Shown here one piece after another: positions 27,884 through 33,794 of a stretch of 33,794 bases of DNA. The DNA lies in IMG/VR virus record IMGVR_UViG_3300032246_001485, positions 1 to 33,794 of that record. One strand, given 5' to 3'. The notes below the pieces were generated by a model. It saw only the letters and a program-made list of their open reading frames with translations, was not told the DNA's origin and made no database searches. Numbering within the stretch: the stretch's first letter is position 1; every line of letters begins with the position of its first letter. A program made the translations under genes and the position numbers. This DNA is from a virus.

Positions 27884-27933
27884 CCAGGCTACCCGTTTTT
27901 CCATGCGCGTGCATGGAAAAAGTGGCAACCTGG
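27884..27933. repeat. Full palindromic copy of the dispersed repeat
   Basis: CCAGG, 7 nt, TTTTTCCATGC, 4-nt loop, GCATGGAAAAA, 7 nt, CCTGG: an 11-bp perfect inner stem and outer CCAGG/CCTGG. Confidence 0.8.
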
Positions 27934-28098
27934 TGTAAACGGGAAAAGCGCTCGCCGTGCTCGCTGACCCGCGCGTTCACGCGGAAGCCGCCGTCGGTAG
28001 AAAAAGCATAAGGTTTATTATAAAGCGAATTCTTCTTGTGCTTCAGACTGGAAGCCCTTATATTTACTGGGCTGTAGCGGGAATTGTATCTTTTTTTG

Positions 28099-28146
28099 CT
28101 TTAAACTGTCCGAGGACAGTTTAAAGTTAATTTTGCCGTTTGTCAA
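28099..28146 (-). promoter_or_regulatory. Promoter overlapped by a perfect 13+13 palindrome
   Basis: TTGACA (28146-28141), 17-nt spacer, TAAACT (28123-28118). Arms CTTTAAACTGTCC (28099-28111) and GGACAGTTTAAAG (28114-28126) are exact complements and cover the -10 and start region: a candidate operator. Confidence 0.65.
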
Positions 28147-28269
28147 GTTAAAAACATAAGGCGTTATGCTTTCGTTACATTTCCCGATTTCCCGAACTTC
28201 CCTGGGACCCTGGGAACCCGGAATAGCATAAGAGTTTTATGCTTCAAAAATAAATGTCGGTCCCTTGTG

Positions 28270-29046
28270 CTAGGTCTGCTTTGCGTTGAAGAACCCAGTA
28301 AGTTCGCCCAACAACTTCAATGAATTGAAGTCAGCATCGCCAGACGCAGAGATGCCAATGTAACCAATGTCCCTTTGGAACTTTGAGTACGCAAGTTTGG
28401 TCTTTGTATCGAAGTGCCCTCTTTGGAAACGAGTAATCCCTGTTACTTGCGTCAACGCAAGTTGTACCAACTCGACGCTCTTATGCTTCATACCTTTACG
28501 CACTTGTGCAGTGCTCACCGTTGGGGCGTTTAGGTTTGCTACTAATTGGCTTGCCGTTACATATCTTGGGCGACCATATCCGATGACTTCGCTTTGATGA
28601 CGCGTTCTTACATATACACCCGTTGGCGTATTGGCTTGCCGTTGATTACCGCTTGCCGTCATACCCTCTACCGTTTGTATAATACCGTCAGTGGCGTGCC
28701 GTGATGTATCCGTTACTATACCTATATGTGGCGAGCCGAACTCGCTTGCCGTCGACATCTGTAAGAACACAATGTCTCCCCGCTTCGGTCTTACATGGAA
28801 AAAACCCCTACCCAGGTAGTCCGCGAGCGCAACCGTTGACACCGTGTGGGCTACGGGTAAACGCACGCCCGCTTCTACCGCGACGACATCAATAAAGATA
28901 CCGTTCCAAGGCTTGCCGTTTAGTCCCCGTCGCTGGCCAAAGATATTTTCCATGCCCGTCGGCGCTTCGTAACCAACATACTCTAATGCTTTATTTATGA
29001 AGCGCTCGCGGAGTTCACTCGCCGTCGGTAAGTTTCTCGGTGTCAC
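28270..29046 (-). CDS. CHAP-like/peptidoglycan-binding protein lacking catalytic Cys
   Basis: 258 aa if GTG 29046 is the start; no Shine-Dalgarno, 32-nt overlap with the upstream gene, start uncertain. The N-terminal part has the CHAP/NlpC fold plan: PWNGIFIDVVAVEAGV where PWC is expected (Asn48), RPKRGDIVF, SPHIGIV (His107) and a later NGVYVRT-like segment. The C-terminus (about 175-255) has a peptidoglycan-binding_1-like helical repeat, SVELVQLALTQVTG and KLAYSKFQRDIG. The loss of the Cys suggests a wall-binding protein or an unusual hydrolase. The DNA is dense in GACGGC/AACGGC motifs and holds one CCWGG-N7-TTTTTTCCA copy (28796-28816) read as LGRGFFH. Confidence 0.75.
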   Translation of the reverse strand: MTPRNLPTASELRERFINKALEYVGYEAPTGMENIFGQRRGLNGKPWNGIFIDVVAVEAGVRLPVAHTVSTVALADYLGRGFFHVRPKRGDIVFLQMSTASEFGSPHIGIVTDTSRHATDGIIQTVEGMTASGNQRQANTPTGVYVRTRHQSEVIGYGRPRYVTASQLVANLNAPTVSTAQVRKGMKHKSVELVQLALTQVTGITRFQRGHFDTKTKLAYSKFQRDIGYIGISASGDADFNSLKLLGELTGFFNAKQT

Positions 29047-29218
29047 TTGATATGACCGTCGCTTCCTGGAGATGCATAAGGTTATGTAATATGTTGACCG
29101 CTTCGTTTGCTCGAGCCGCCGTTCTAATGTGCTCGACGCGATTTGATGCTTGCTTCACATCATCGTGGAGTCCGTTAGCGAGGTCGACCATCTGGTCAAT
29201 TACTTCATTTAGTGTCAT
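29015..29218 (-). CDS. Small helical protein
   Basis: 67 aa, MTLNEVIDQMVDLANGLHDD, then VKQASNRVEHIRTAARANEA, predicted helical throughout. AGAGG before ATG 29218, inside the end of the upstream gene (14-nt overlap). Ends TDGE with a GACGGCGAG motif. Not recognised. Confidence 0.75.
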   Translation of the reverse strand: MTLNEVIDQMVDLANGLHDDVKQASNRVEHIRTAARANEAVNILHNLMHLQEATVISSDTEKLTDGE

Positions 29219-30122
29219 CTTGAACTACCTCTGCGTCTACGGTCTCTTCTACTATAACTGTCTCTGGCTCTTGGGTCGCCTCGAAACGCCGCTGCGCCTC
29301 AATTGCGTTTGTGGCTAGTCTTTGTAGACGCTCAGCAATAATCGATGCGGCGGGGCGGACATCAAGAGTGACATCGGTATTGATGTCGATACCAGCGCGG
29401 ATACCAGCGCGGTCAAGAATCTCGGTGGCCGCTTTTAGTTTGACTGGTTCGGACTCTGCGTTGTCCATAAGTTGTTCAAGAACATCGACGGCGGTTGGTG
29501 TGGCTTGCGTCAACCGAGAGCGGGCGCGTTCCACTGAGTCGGTAGGTTTATTCCTTAGTGAGCCGAGGTGAACGCGACATAGCCCGTCATCGGCAGCCCT
29601 CCCGCCAGACCAAAGTTGGCAACGGATACCGTCATCTTTGATTGCCTTGCATCGACGCGGGAGCGGGAGTTCCTTTTTTCCATGCGCGAGTTCGCCTGAG
29701 TTCTGTTGCTTAGCCCAAGCGCGTGTTGCTCCTAGAACCCAAGGTGGGGCGATGTAGTCTGCTGCTGACTCGGCTATGAGATTGTAGCCAGTTATATAAT
29801 CAGAATTTTTATCGTCTGGTTCAGACAAGATTGCTATCTTCTCGTCAAGAGAAAGTAGACGCTGTTGAGATTGCATCTCGGGAGACAGTGCTTGAATCAA
29901 ACCAGTGGGAACGCCATTAAGGGCGTAGACAGGAAGCCAGTTGAACTTTGCTCGACGCAATGCTTGTCTGTTTTCAAAAGTATCTAGACATACGCCACGG
30001 TCTGTCTCTTCGATTCCGTACTGGGATAGGTCTGGTCTGAGATTTATAGGGGTGTCGATTTGGACATCTGGCTGTTCCAACTCAGGTTTGGCAAACGGGT
30101 CTCTCTCAATTGCGTCTGACAT
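29205..30122 (-). CDS. Putative terminase small subunit-like protein with zinc motif
   Basis: 305 aa, AGAGGA before ATG 30122. Middle motif RRCKAIKDDGIRCQLWSG with a following GLCRVHLGS gives C-x7-C-x12-C-x3-H, a short zinc knuckle seen in phage proteins. The C-terminal third VDVLEQLMDNAESEPVKLKA, then ATEILDRAGI and a RPAASIIAERLQRLA helix, resembles C-terminal parts of actinophage small terminases or terminase-associated HTH proteins. Distant from terL, so assignment is tentative. Confidence 0.55.
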   Translation of the reverse strand: MSDAIERDPFAKPELEQPDVQIDTPINLRPDLSQYGIEETDRGVCLDTFENRQALRRAKFNWLPVYALNGVPTGLIQALSPEMQSQQRLLSLDEKIAILSEPDDKNSDYITGYNLIAESAADYIAPPWVLGATRAWAKQQNSGELAHGKKELPLPRRCKAIKDDGIRCQLWSGGRAADDGLCRVHLGSLRNKPTDSVERARSRLTQATPTAVDVLEQLMDNAESEPVKLKAATEILDRAGIRAGIDINTDVTLDVRPAASIIAERLQRLATNAIEAQRRFEATQEPETVIVEETVDAEVVQDDTK

Positions 30123-30345
30123 AAATGGTGTCCTCTGTTTAAGAGTTGAGCGGCCAGACTGGGGAGAGACTGCTGACCGCCCAACCCATAACTTTGCGAT
30201 GCGCTCGCAGTTTGAGGATGTCTCTGCCCGTCGGAGTAAGGTCCGACAGTTATCACTATACGCTATGAGCGAAATCTGCTCCGGGCGAAATTTTGCCCCT
30301 GGTGAGGGACCGGGGTACCTTTTTCATTTACAAACGAAGAAAAAA
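30123..30345. other. Gene-free stretch before 30122
   Basis: Contains ClgR-like box E (30258-30274), a CGGGGTACC-TTTTTC repeat-like end, and possible -10 TATAGT; no gene. Confidence 0.5.
30258..30274 (-). promoter_or_regulatory. ClgR-like box E
   Basis: ATACGCTATGAGCGAAA; minus strand CGCTCATAGCG is an exact CGCYNANRGCG. A TATAGT -10 overlaps its end. Confidence 0.55.
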
Positions 30346-30379
30346 CCCCGAAAAATCAAGGGTTCGATTTTTTCGGGGC
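30346..30379 (-). terminator. Strong terminator after 30404 gene
   Basis: CCCCGAAAAA pairs with TTTTTCGGGG; minus strand continues TTTTTTC. Confidence 0.9.
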
Positions 30380-30403
30380 TAATTCTAAAAAGTGTTTTGA
30401 AAA

Positions 30404-30757
30404 CTACTTCTTTTTCGGTGCTGGCTTTTTCTTAGCGACTGGCTTTTCGGCGAGGTCACTCTTGATAGCCGTCTTCTTTTCAGTCGACTTGGTTGGGGCT
30501 TTCTTTGCGACTGGCTTACAGTCGCACTTGCCACCACACTTACAAGTTGACTCTGACTTATTCTTCTCGATAGTCATTGCAACGGTTCTTAGGGTGCGCT
30601 CTTTGTCGCGCTGAAGTGACTTAGCCTTTGCTTTTTCAATCTCATCTACTGGAGAATCGGTGTAAAGCATTTCGCCTTTGTCATTGGATAGGAAACGACC
30701 AATGTGGTCGCGGGCTGGAAGACGCTTCTTCCTGAATAGGTTTCTGAACCAACTCAT
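30404..30757 (-). CDS. Lys-rich protein with Cys cluster
   Basis: 117 aa. MSWFRNLFRKKRLPARDHIG, a middle helix, the cluster STCKCGGKCDCKP and a Lys/Pro/Ala-rich tail (AKKKPAPKKK). ATG overlaps the stop of the Mom-like gene (ATGA). The tail resembles histone H1-like DNA-binding ends; the Cys cluster may bind metal. Function unknown. Confidence 0.8.
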   Translation of the reverse strand: MSWFRNLFRKKRLPARDHIGRFLSNDKGEMLYTDSPVDEIEKAKAKSLQRDKERTLRTVAMTIEKNKSESTCKCGGKCDCKPVAKKAPTKSTEKKTAIKSDLAEKPVAKKKPAPKKK

Positions 30758-31398
30758 ATTGTTGTTTCTCTTTTCGGATAAGGCTGGACTTTGTATTTCA
30801 ACTTGTCCAGCAGTTCACGCTTTCTCTTTTTAGAGGAAGCATTGAAATACACATAGCGATGCTTTCGCGGTCTCTCGTGTCTTTCAAGTCTATCGCCAAA
30901 GAACGCTTTTGCGCCATTGACTCCACCGTGTTCATCGAATAGGTGGCGTGAGTGTGACCCAGAAATTCCATCTAGTCGCCACTCGACATGGCGGTCAGAC
31001 ATTCCTGTGCAAATCCAGTTGGTCGCTTGATACACAATTCCAATGTGACCAGCGCCAATCTCTGCGTAAGAAACTACTATATCTTTTTCTTTAGGAAGAA
31101 GTCTTAGACTTCGACCAATGAGATAAGACTCTGTGTTCTTTGGAGTTCCATCTTTAATCCAAAGGCGGGTTAGTTCTAAAACTTTAGAAGATTCTTCTTT
31201 GCCACAAACTCCATCGCACAAACTTGGCGAGGCGGGCTTTCCGTAGATAACGCAACCAATCATCTCGTCTCCATCAAAGAGACCAAACGCAAACATCGTA
31301 GATGCGCGACGATGAAGATAGTGGCTCTCAACCACCATCTCATTTGCCTCTTTCGACGCTATGGGTTTGATTGTGTAATTAATCACTTTTATCTTCAT
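30754..31398 (-). CDS. mom: Mom-like DNA-modification acetyltransferase-fold protein
   Basis: 214 aa. ESHYLHRRASTMFAFGLFDG, IGCVIYGKPASPSLCDGVCG, VLELTRLWIKDGTPKNTESY, IVVSYAEIGAGHIGIVYQAT and NWICTG follow the Mom family in order. Mom of phage Mu carries out methylcarbamoyl modification of adenine in DNA, protecting it from restriction. Here it is followed by a Lys-rich protein and preceded by a zinc-ribbon peptide. The start is uncertain: ATG 31398 has AAGAAG directly before it. Confidence 0.85.
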   Translation of the reverse strand: MKIKVINYTIKPIASKEANEMVVESHYLHRRASTMFAFGLFDGDEMIGCVIYGKPASPSLCDGVCGKEESSKVLELTRLWIKDGTPKNTESYLIGRSLRLLPKEKDIVVSYAEIGAGHIGIVYQATNWICTGMSDRHVEWRLDGISGSHSRHLFDEHGGVNGAKAFFGDRLERHERPRKHRYVYFNASSKKRKRELLDKLKYKVQPYPKRETTI

Positions 31399-31516
31399 CT
31401 TCTTGCTTATGACATATCGGGCAATAACATAGCCAGACTTTGTCGTAATACTTTATTTCTTTTTTACAGTTGAGGTGGTGTCCAGTCATACAGAAACCAC
31501 ATAGTCTAGTTGTCAC
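31379..31516 (-). CDS. 45-residue zinc-ribbon protein, GTG start
   Basis: GTG 31516 overlaps the glycosyltransferase stop as GTGA. Begins (V/M)TTRLCGFCMTGHHLNC, then YDKVWLCYCPICHK and an acidic end. LCGFC and YCPICH pairs suggest one Zn site. It ends 20 nt into the Mom-like gene. Coupling on both sides and the Cys/His pattern support a real gene. Confidence 0.65.
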   Translation of the reverse strand: MTTRLCGFCMTGHHLNCKKEIKYYDKVWLCYCPICHKQEDEDKSD

Positions 31517-32193
31517 GCTGGCGAGAGTTTGTAGACGGTGGACTTGTGGTGGCTCACCCTAACATTGGGGTCAACCATAATCTTGAATCCGTTTTCCCTA
31601 GCATTTATACACCAAGAATAATCTTCACCGACATTTATTGGCGCTGGGTCAATACCTTTTTGCATATGACGAATCTTGAACCAAGGGCGACTACACGCTT
31701 CAAAGACACCTTGCTTCATAGCAACAAACCCAAAGCCAACTCCAAATACTTGTACTGGCTCTTTTATTTCTATAAAGTCTTTTTGATTTGTAAATTTAGG
31801 TAAGTACTCTTCATCAAAAAGAGAACACGCTACTGTGCCAAGTTGGTCAAGTAAATATAGACCAGAGGTGATTGGAAACTCTGAGTCATAGATTTTTTCA
31901 AAGTCTTTGACACTCCACTCAATATCAGAATCAATCCAGAAGATTTTGTCGTAGGTGTATTGACCACACCCTATTTCGTTAGCGTACCAATCCGTGCCAG
32001 GTTCGTCTAAGGCAGTTTGTTCTCTGGCAGATGGGATAAACGAAGATACGCTGTTCAACCACTTATAAGTTAGCCCTCGCTGTTGTAGCCATTTAGTAGT
32101 TTCAATCAGGGATTGTATGTAAGTGTTATGTGCCATTTTTCCTGGTGTGGCAATTAGCACATTGTAATGTGGCTTGCTTATCTCAGATGCCAT
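31513..32193 (-). CDS. Glycosyltransferase-like protein, copy 2
   Basis: 226 aa from ATG 32193 (AAGGAAAG upstream, inside copy 1). KPHYNVLIATPGKMAHNTYI, FWIDSDIEWS (DxD, metal/nucleotide-sugar binding), FGVGFGFVAMKQGVFEA, INVGEDYSWCINARENG. These are the family features of GT-A type phage glycosyltransferases. About 45-50% alike to copy 1 by eye. Substrate could be DNA, capsid or host glycan; unknown. Confidence 0.8.
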   Translation of the reverse strand: MASEISKPHYNVLIATPGKMAHNTYIQSLIETTKWLQQRGLTYKWLNSVSSFIPSAREQTALDEPGTDWYANEIGCGQYTYDKIFWIDSDIEWSVKDFEKIYDSEFPITSGLYLLDQLGTVACSLFDEEYLPKFTNQKDFIEIKEPVQVFGVGFGFVAMKQGVFEACSRPWFKIRHMQKGIDPAPINVGEDYSWCINARENGFKIMVDPNVRVSHHKSTVYKLSPA

Positions 32194-32867
32194 ACGCTTT
32201 CCTTGTGGTGGTCTACCTTGATACTTGGGTCTAGCATAATCTTCATACCTGCTCGTCTTGCGTTCATACACCACGAGTAGTCCTCACCAATATCTAATGT
32301 GATTTTCTTTTCGGGGTGGTCGATTCTTTCGATTCGGAACCAAGGTCGTTGCATACTTTCAAAGACACCAGACTTCATTGAGATAAATCCAAATCCAACT
32401 CCGAAGACTTCGATTGGCTCTTCTTCAAAAAAGAAATCTAATTCTTTACAGTTGATTGGGCTAATCCCGTCTGGGGCAAATTTAGAAACGGAAACTGACA
32501 TATCGCCAATCTGTGTGTAATACATACCGCTAATGATTTCGTGCTCACTTGTGATTAGTTTTTCAAATGCCTCAGGTCCCCAAGAGATATCTGAATCAAT
32601 CCAAACAACTCGGTCATAGGTATATTTGCCTGAGCCAATCTCATTGGTGTCCCAGTTGGCGTGAGGCTCGTCAATCGCTGTCATTTCTCTAGCGTGCGAG
32701 ACAAGTGAAGACGCGCAGTTGATGAACTTGTAAGTCATACCGCGAGCAGTCAACCACTTAGTCGTCTCAATCAAAGAACCAACATAAGTGTTGTGTAGCA
32801 ATCTGCCGGGTGTGGCAAAAACAATGTTGTAGTGTGGCTTACTCAAATGGGTCTCCCATCGCTTCAT
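32178..32867 (-). CDS. Glycosyltransferase-like protein, copy 1
   Basis: 229 aa from ATG 32867, or 222 from TTG 32846, which has GGGAG 6 nt upstream. KPHYNIVFATPGRLLHNTYV, VWIDSDISWGPEAF (DxD), VFGVGFGFISMKSGVFE, LDIGEDYSWCMNARRAG. Tandem with copy 2, the stop overlapping copy 2's start by 16 nt, so a duplication with coupled translation. Role as in copy 2, unknown. Confidence 0.8.
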   Translation of the reverse strand: MKRWETHLSKPHYNIVFATPGRLLHNTYVGSLIETTKWLTARGMTYKFINCASSLVSHAREMTAIDEPHANWDTNEIGSGKYTYDRVVWIDSDISWGPEAFEKLITSEHEIISGMYYTQIGDMSVSVSKFAPDGISPINCKELDFFFEEEPIEVFGVGFGFISMKSGVFESMQRPWFRIERIDHPEKKITLDIGEDYSWCMNARRAGMKIMLDPSIKVDHHKESVWHLR

Positions 32868-33153
32868 CGGAACTCTTCTGAGTCCAGTCGTCTACAAACT
32901 TCATAAACTTTTTAGTGTTGAGTTGTTGAACCTTATTGAAATCTTTCGGGTCAACAAGGCACAACTCTACCAGTCCAAACATCTGAACCAACTTATCATT
33001 GTTATCAGCGAGCATAAAGCCCATCATCTTCCCTATTGGAATTTCCGACATTGAAGTGATTTGTATCTCTTCATCTTCCAGTGATACAAAAACTACAGCA
33101 ACATTATCAAATGCTGCGTCTACAAGTTCTTCAAAGAATTCAGGGTCTTCCAT
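32839..33153 (-). CDS. Hypothetical acidic protein
   Basis: 104 aa from ATG 33153 (TAATG overlap with upstream gene). MEDPEFFEELVDAAFDNVAV, VSLEDEEIQITSMSEIP, KLVQMFGLVELCLVDPKDFN, KKFMKFVDDWTQKSSDEAM. Helical; the end vaguely resembles tail-assembly-chaperone proteins, but that is weak. Overlaps the start of the next gene. Confidence 0.7.
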   Translation of the reverse strand: MEDPEFFEELVDAAFDNVAVVFVSLEDEEIQITSMSEIPIGKMMGFMLADNNDKLVQMFGLVELCLVDPKDFNKVQQLNTKKFMKFVDDWTQKSSDEAMGDPFE

Positions 33154-33704
33154 TAGTCCCAACCTCGGCAACCGTCATAGGTATCATCGTACTGGCGATA
33201 TGGAGTTAGAGTCCACATACCAAAATACTTTTTATTCTCTGAATCCCAATCATAAAGTTTTCCGCAAGAGCATCTTGCTTGGCGTGGTGTCTCCTCGGTA
33301 ACTCCCATCATTTTGAAATCTCTTTCAATTTGAATAGCAGTCTCTGAGAATTGCTCGCGTGCTTGGTCAAGGGTCTCAAACGAGTTCTTCTCGTATGGAC
33401 CAATTAGTCCAAAGGTCTTAGAGTCCCAACTGTTCTTGTAGCAAATCTTCCAAGGCTTTGGCTTTGGGTCTATTTCGTAGAAGTTTGAAGAGCGTGGTTT
33501 AGAGTCAATGTCAAATCCAATGACCATACGGAATCCACCAATTTGGTTGGGGAACATATGCCACCCACCAATCTCCCACTCCCACTTGGGGTCATACTCT
33601 TTGGCTTGTAGTTCATTGTAGGCTTGGAACTCTTGAGTCAGTTCTTCTTCAGTCCATAGTGCTTTTGCTAGACCAAGTCTTTTTTGTAAAGGTGTCGGTG
33701 TCAT
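33153..33704 (-). CDS. Hypothetical protein
   Basis: 183 aa, AGGAGACAAA before ATG 33704. LTQEFQAYNELQAKEYDPKW, a middle aromatic region (WHMFPNQIGGFRMVIGFD, WKICYKNSWDSKTFG) and a C-terminal ARCSCGKLYDWDS with CxC. First gene of the glycosyltransferase-Mom unit. Not recognised. Confidence 0.75.
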   Translation of the reverse strand: MTPTPLQKRLGLAKALWTEEELTQEFQAYNELQAKEYDPKWEWEIGGWHMFPNQIGGFRMVIGFDIDSKPRSSNFYEIDPKPKPWKICYKNSWDSKTFGLIGPYEKNSFETLDQAREQFSETAIQIERDFKMMGVTEETPRQARCSCGKLYDWDSENKKYFGMWTLTPYRQYDDTYDGCRGWD

Positions 33705-33731
33705 TTTGTCTCCTGTCTTTCTTTATACCAG

Positions 33732-33758
33732 TTTATAGACTGTCTTCAGTTTTGTCAA
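33732..33758 (-). promoter_or_regulatory. Promoter of the 33704 unit
   Basis: TTGACA (33758-33753), TATAAA (33737-33732), spacing 15 nt. Confidence 0.55.
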
Positions 33759-33794
33759 CTTCTTCGTAATCTTTTAATTTATATTCCCAGCGAA

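Larger units (their letters stand above)
27825..28269. other. Gene-free regulatory stretch
   Basis: Contains AACGGCNNGC motifs, the most complete CCWGG-N7-TTTTTCCA palindrome (27884-27933), GCATAAG motifs (27999, 28150, 28226), a 28-bp palindrome (28099-28126) and a minus promoter (28118-28146). Confidence 0.6.

Overview
The window looks like part of a tailed-phage genome (or a prophage with phage-like coding style) from an actinobacterial host. Phage identity rests on a complete terminase large subunit (2734-4125), a putative small-terminase-like gene, a Mom-like DNA-modification acetyltransferase, and about 55 short, tightly packed, mostly unrecognised genes. The actinobacterial link is inferred from a ClgR-like regulator, LexA boxes of the TCGAAC-N4-GTTCGA type, and several genes that appear to be transcribed leaderless. 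Base composition is moderate, with GC-rich islands.

Layout: all genes but one are on the minus strand, so it is best read right to left. 33.7-30.4 kb: two small genes, two tandem glycosyltransferase-like genes, a zinc-ribbon peptide, the Mom-like gene and a Lys-rich protein. 30.1-28.3 kb: small-terminase-like protein, a small helical protein and a CHAP-like/peptidoglycan-binding protein that lacks the usual catalytic Cys. 28.3-26.2 kb: regulatory DNA and small genes. 26.2-23.1 kb: MoxR-type AAA+ ATPase and a VWA/CobT-like protein with an HExxH motif. 23-19 kb: small genes including WGR-like, multi-zinc-ribbon, ClgR-like and YqaJ-accessory-like proteins. 19.1-18.2 kb: GC-rich structured non-coding DNA. 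18.2-16.5 kb: small genes including a DUF6011-like protein. 16.5-15.3 kb: a 1.2 kb gene-free mosaic of repeats. 15.3-9.2 kb: small genes including a P-loop kinase, DUF3846-like and cREC-like proteins, two DnaJ-zinc-finger paralogues and an NlpC/P60 lipoprotein. 9-4.2 kb: small membrane proteins, a divergent HDAC-fold enzyme and a helix-turn-helix protein. Then terL, a convergent plus-strand dual-specificity phosphatase behind three tandem promoters, and at the left edge a helix-turn-helix gene, a Cys-motif gene and a DUF1360 gene that runs off the window.

The most striking content is regulatory. Almost every minus-strand gene group has its own promoter, and most share a -35 block TTGACAAAATGTCAG that extends well past the -35 hexamer. 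Spread among these are operator-like sites for three host stress regulators: a perfect CIRCE element (HrcA), three LexA/SOS boxes, and five palindromes resembling ClgR boxes, mostly just upstream of phage promoters, with a ClgR-like gene in the phage itself. Intergenic DNA is further built from at least three dispersed repeat families (CCWGG-N7-TTTTTCCA, AACGGCNNGC, AAAAGCATAAG), some of which continue into coding sequence. A four-hairpin array after the VWA gene and a five-hairpin GC-rich region at 18.89-19.12 kb are candidate structured RNAs. Functions are from memory of protein families and motif reading; no database search was possible.
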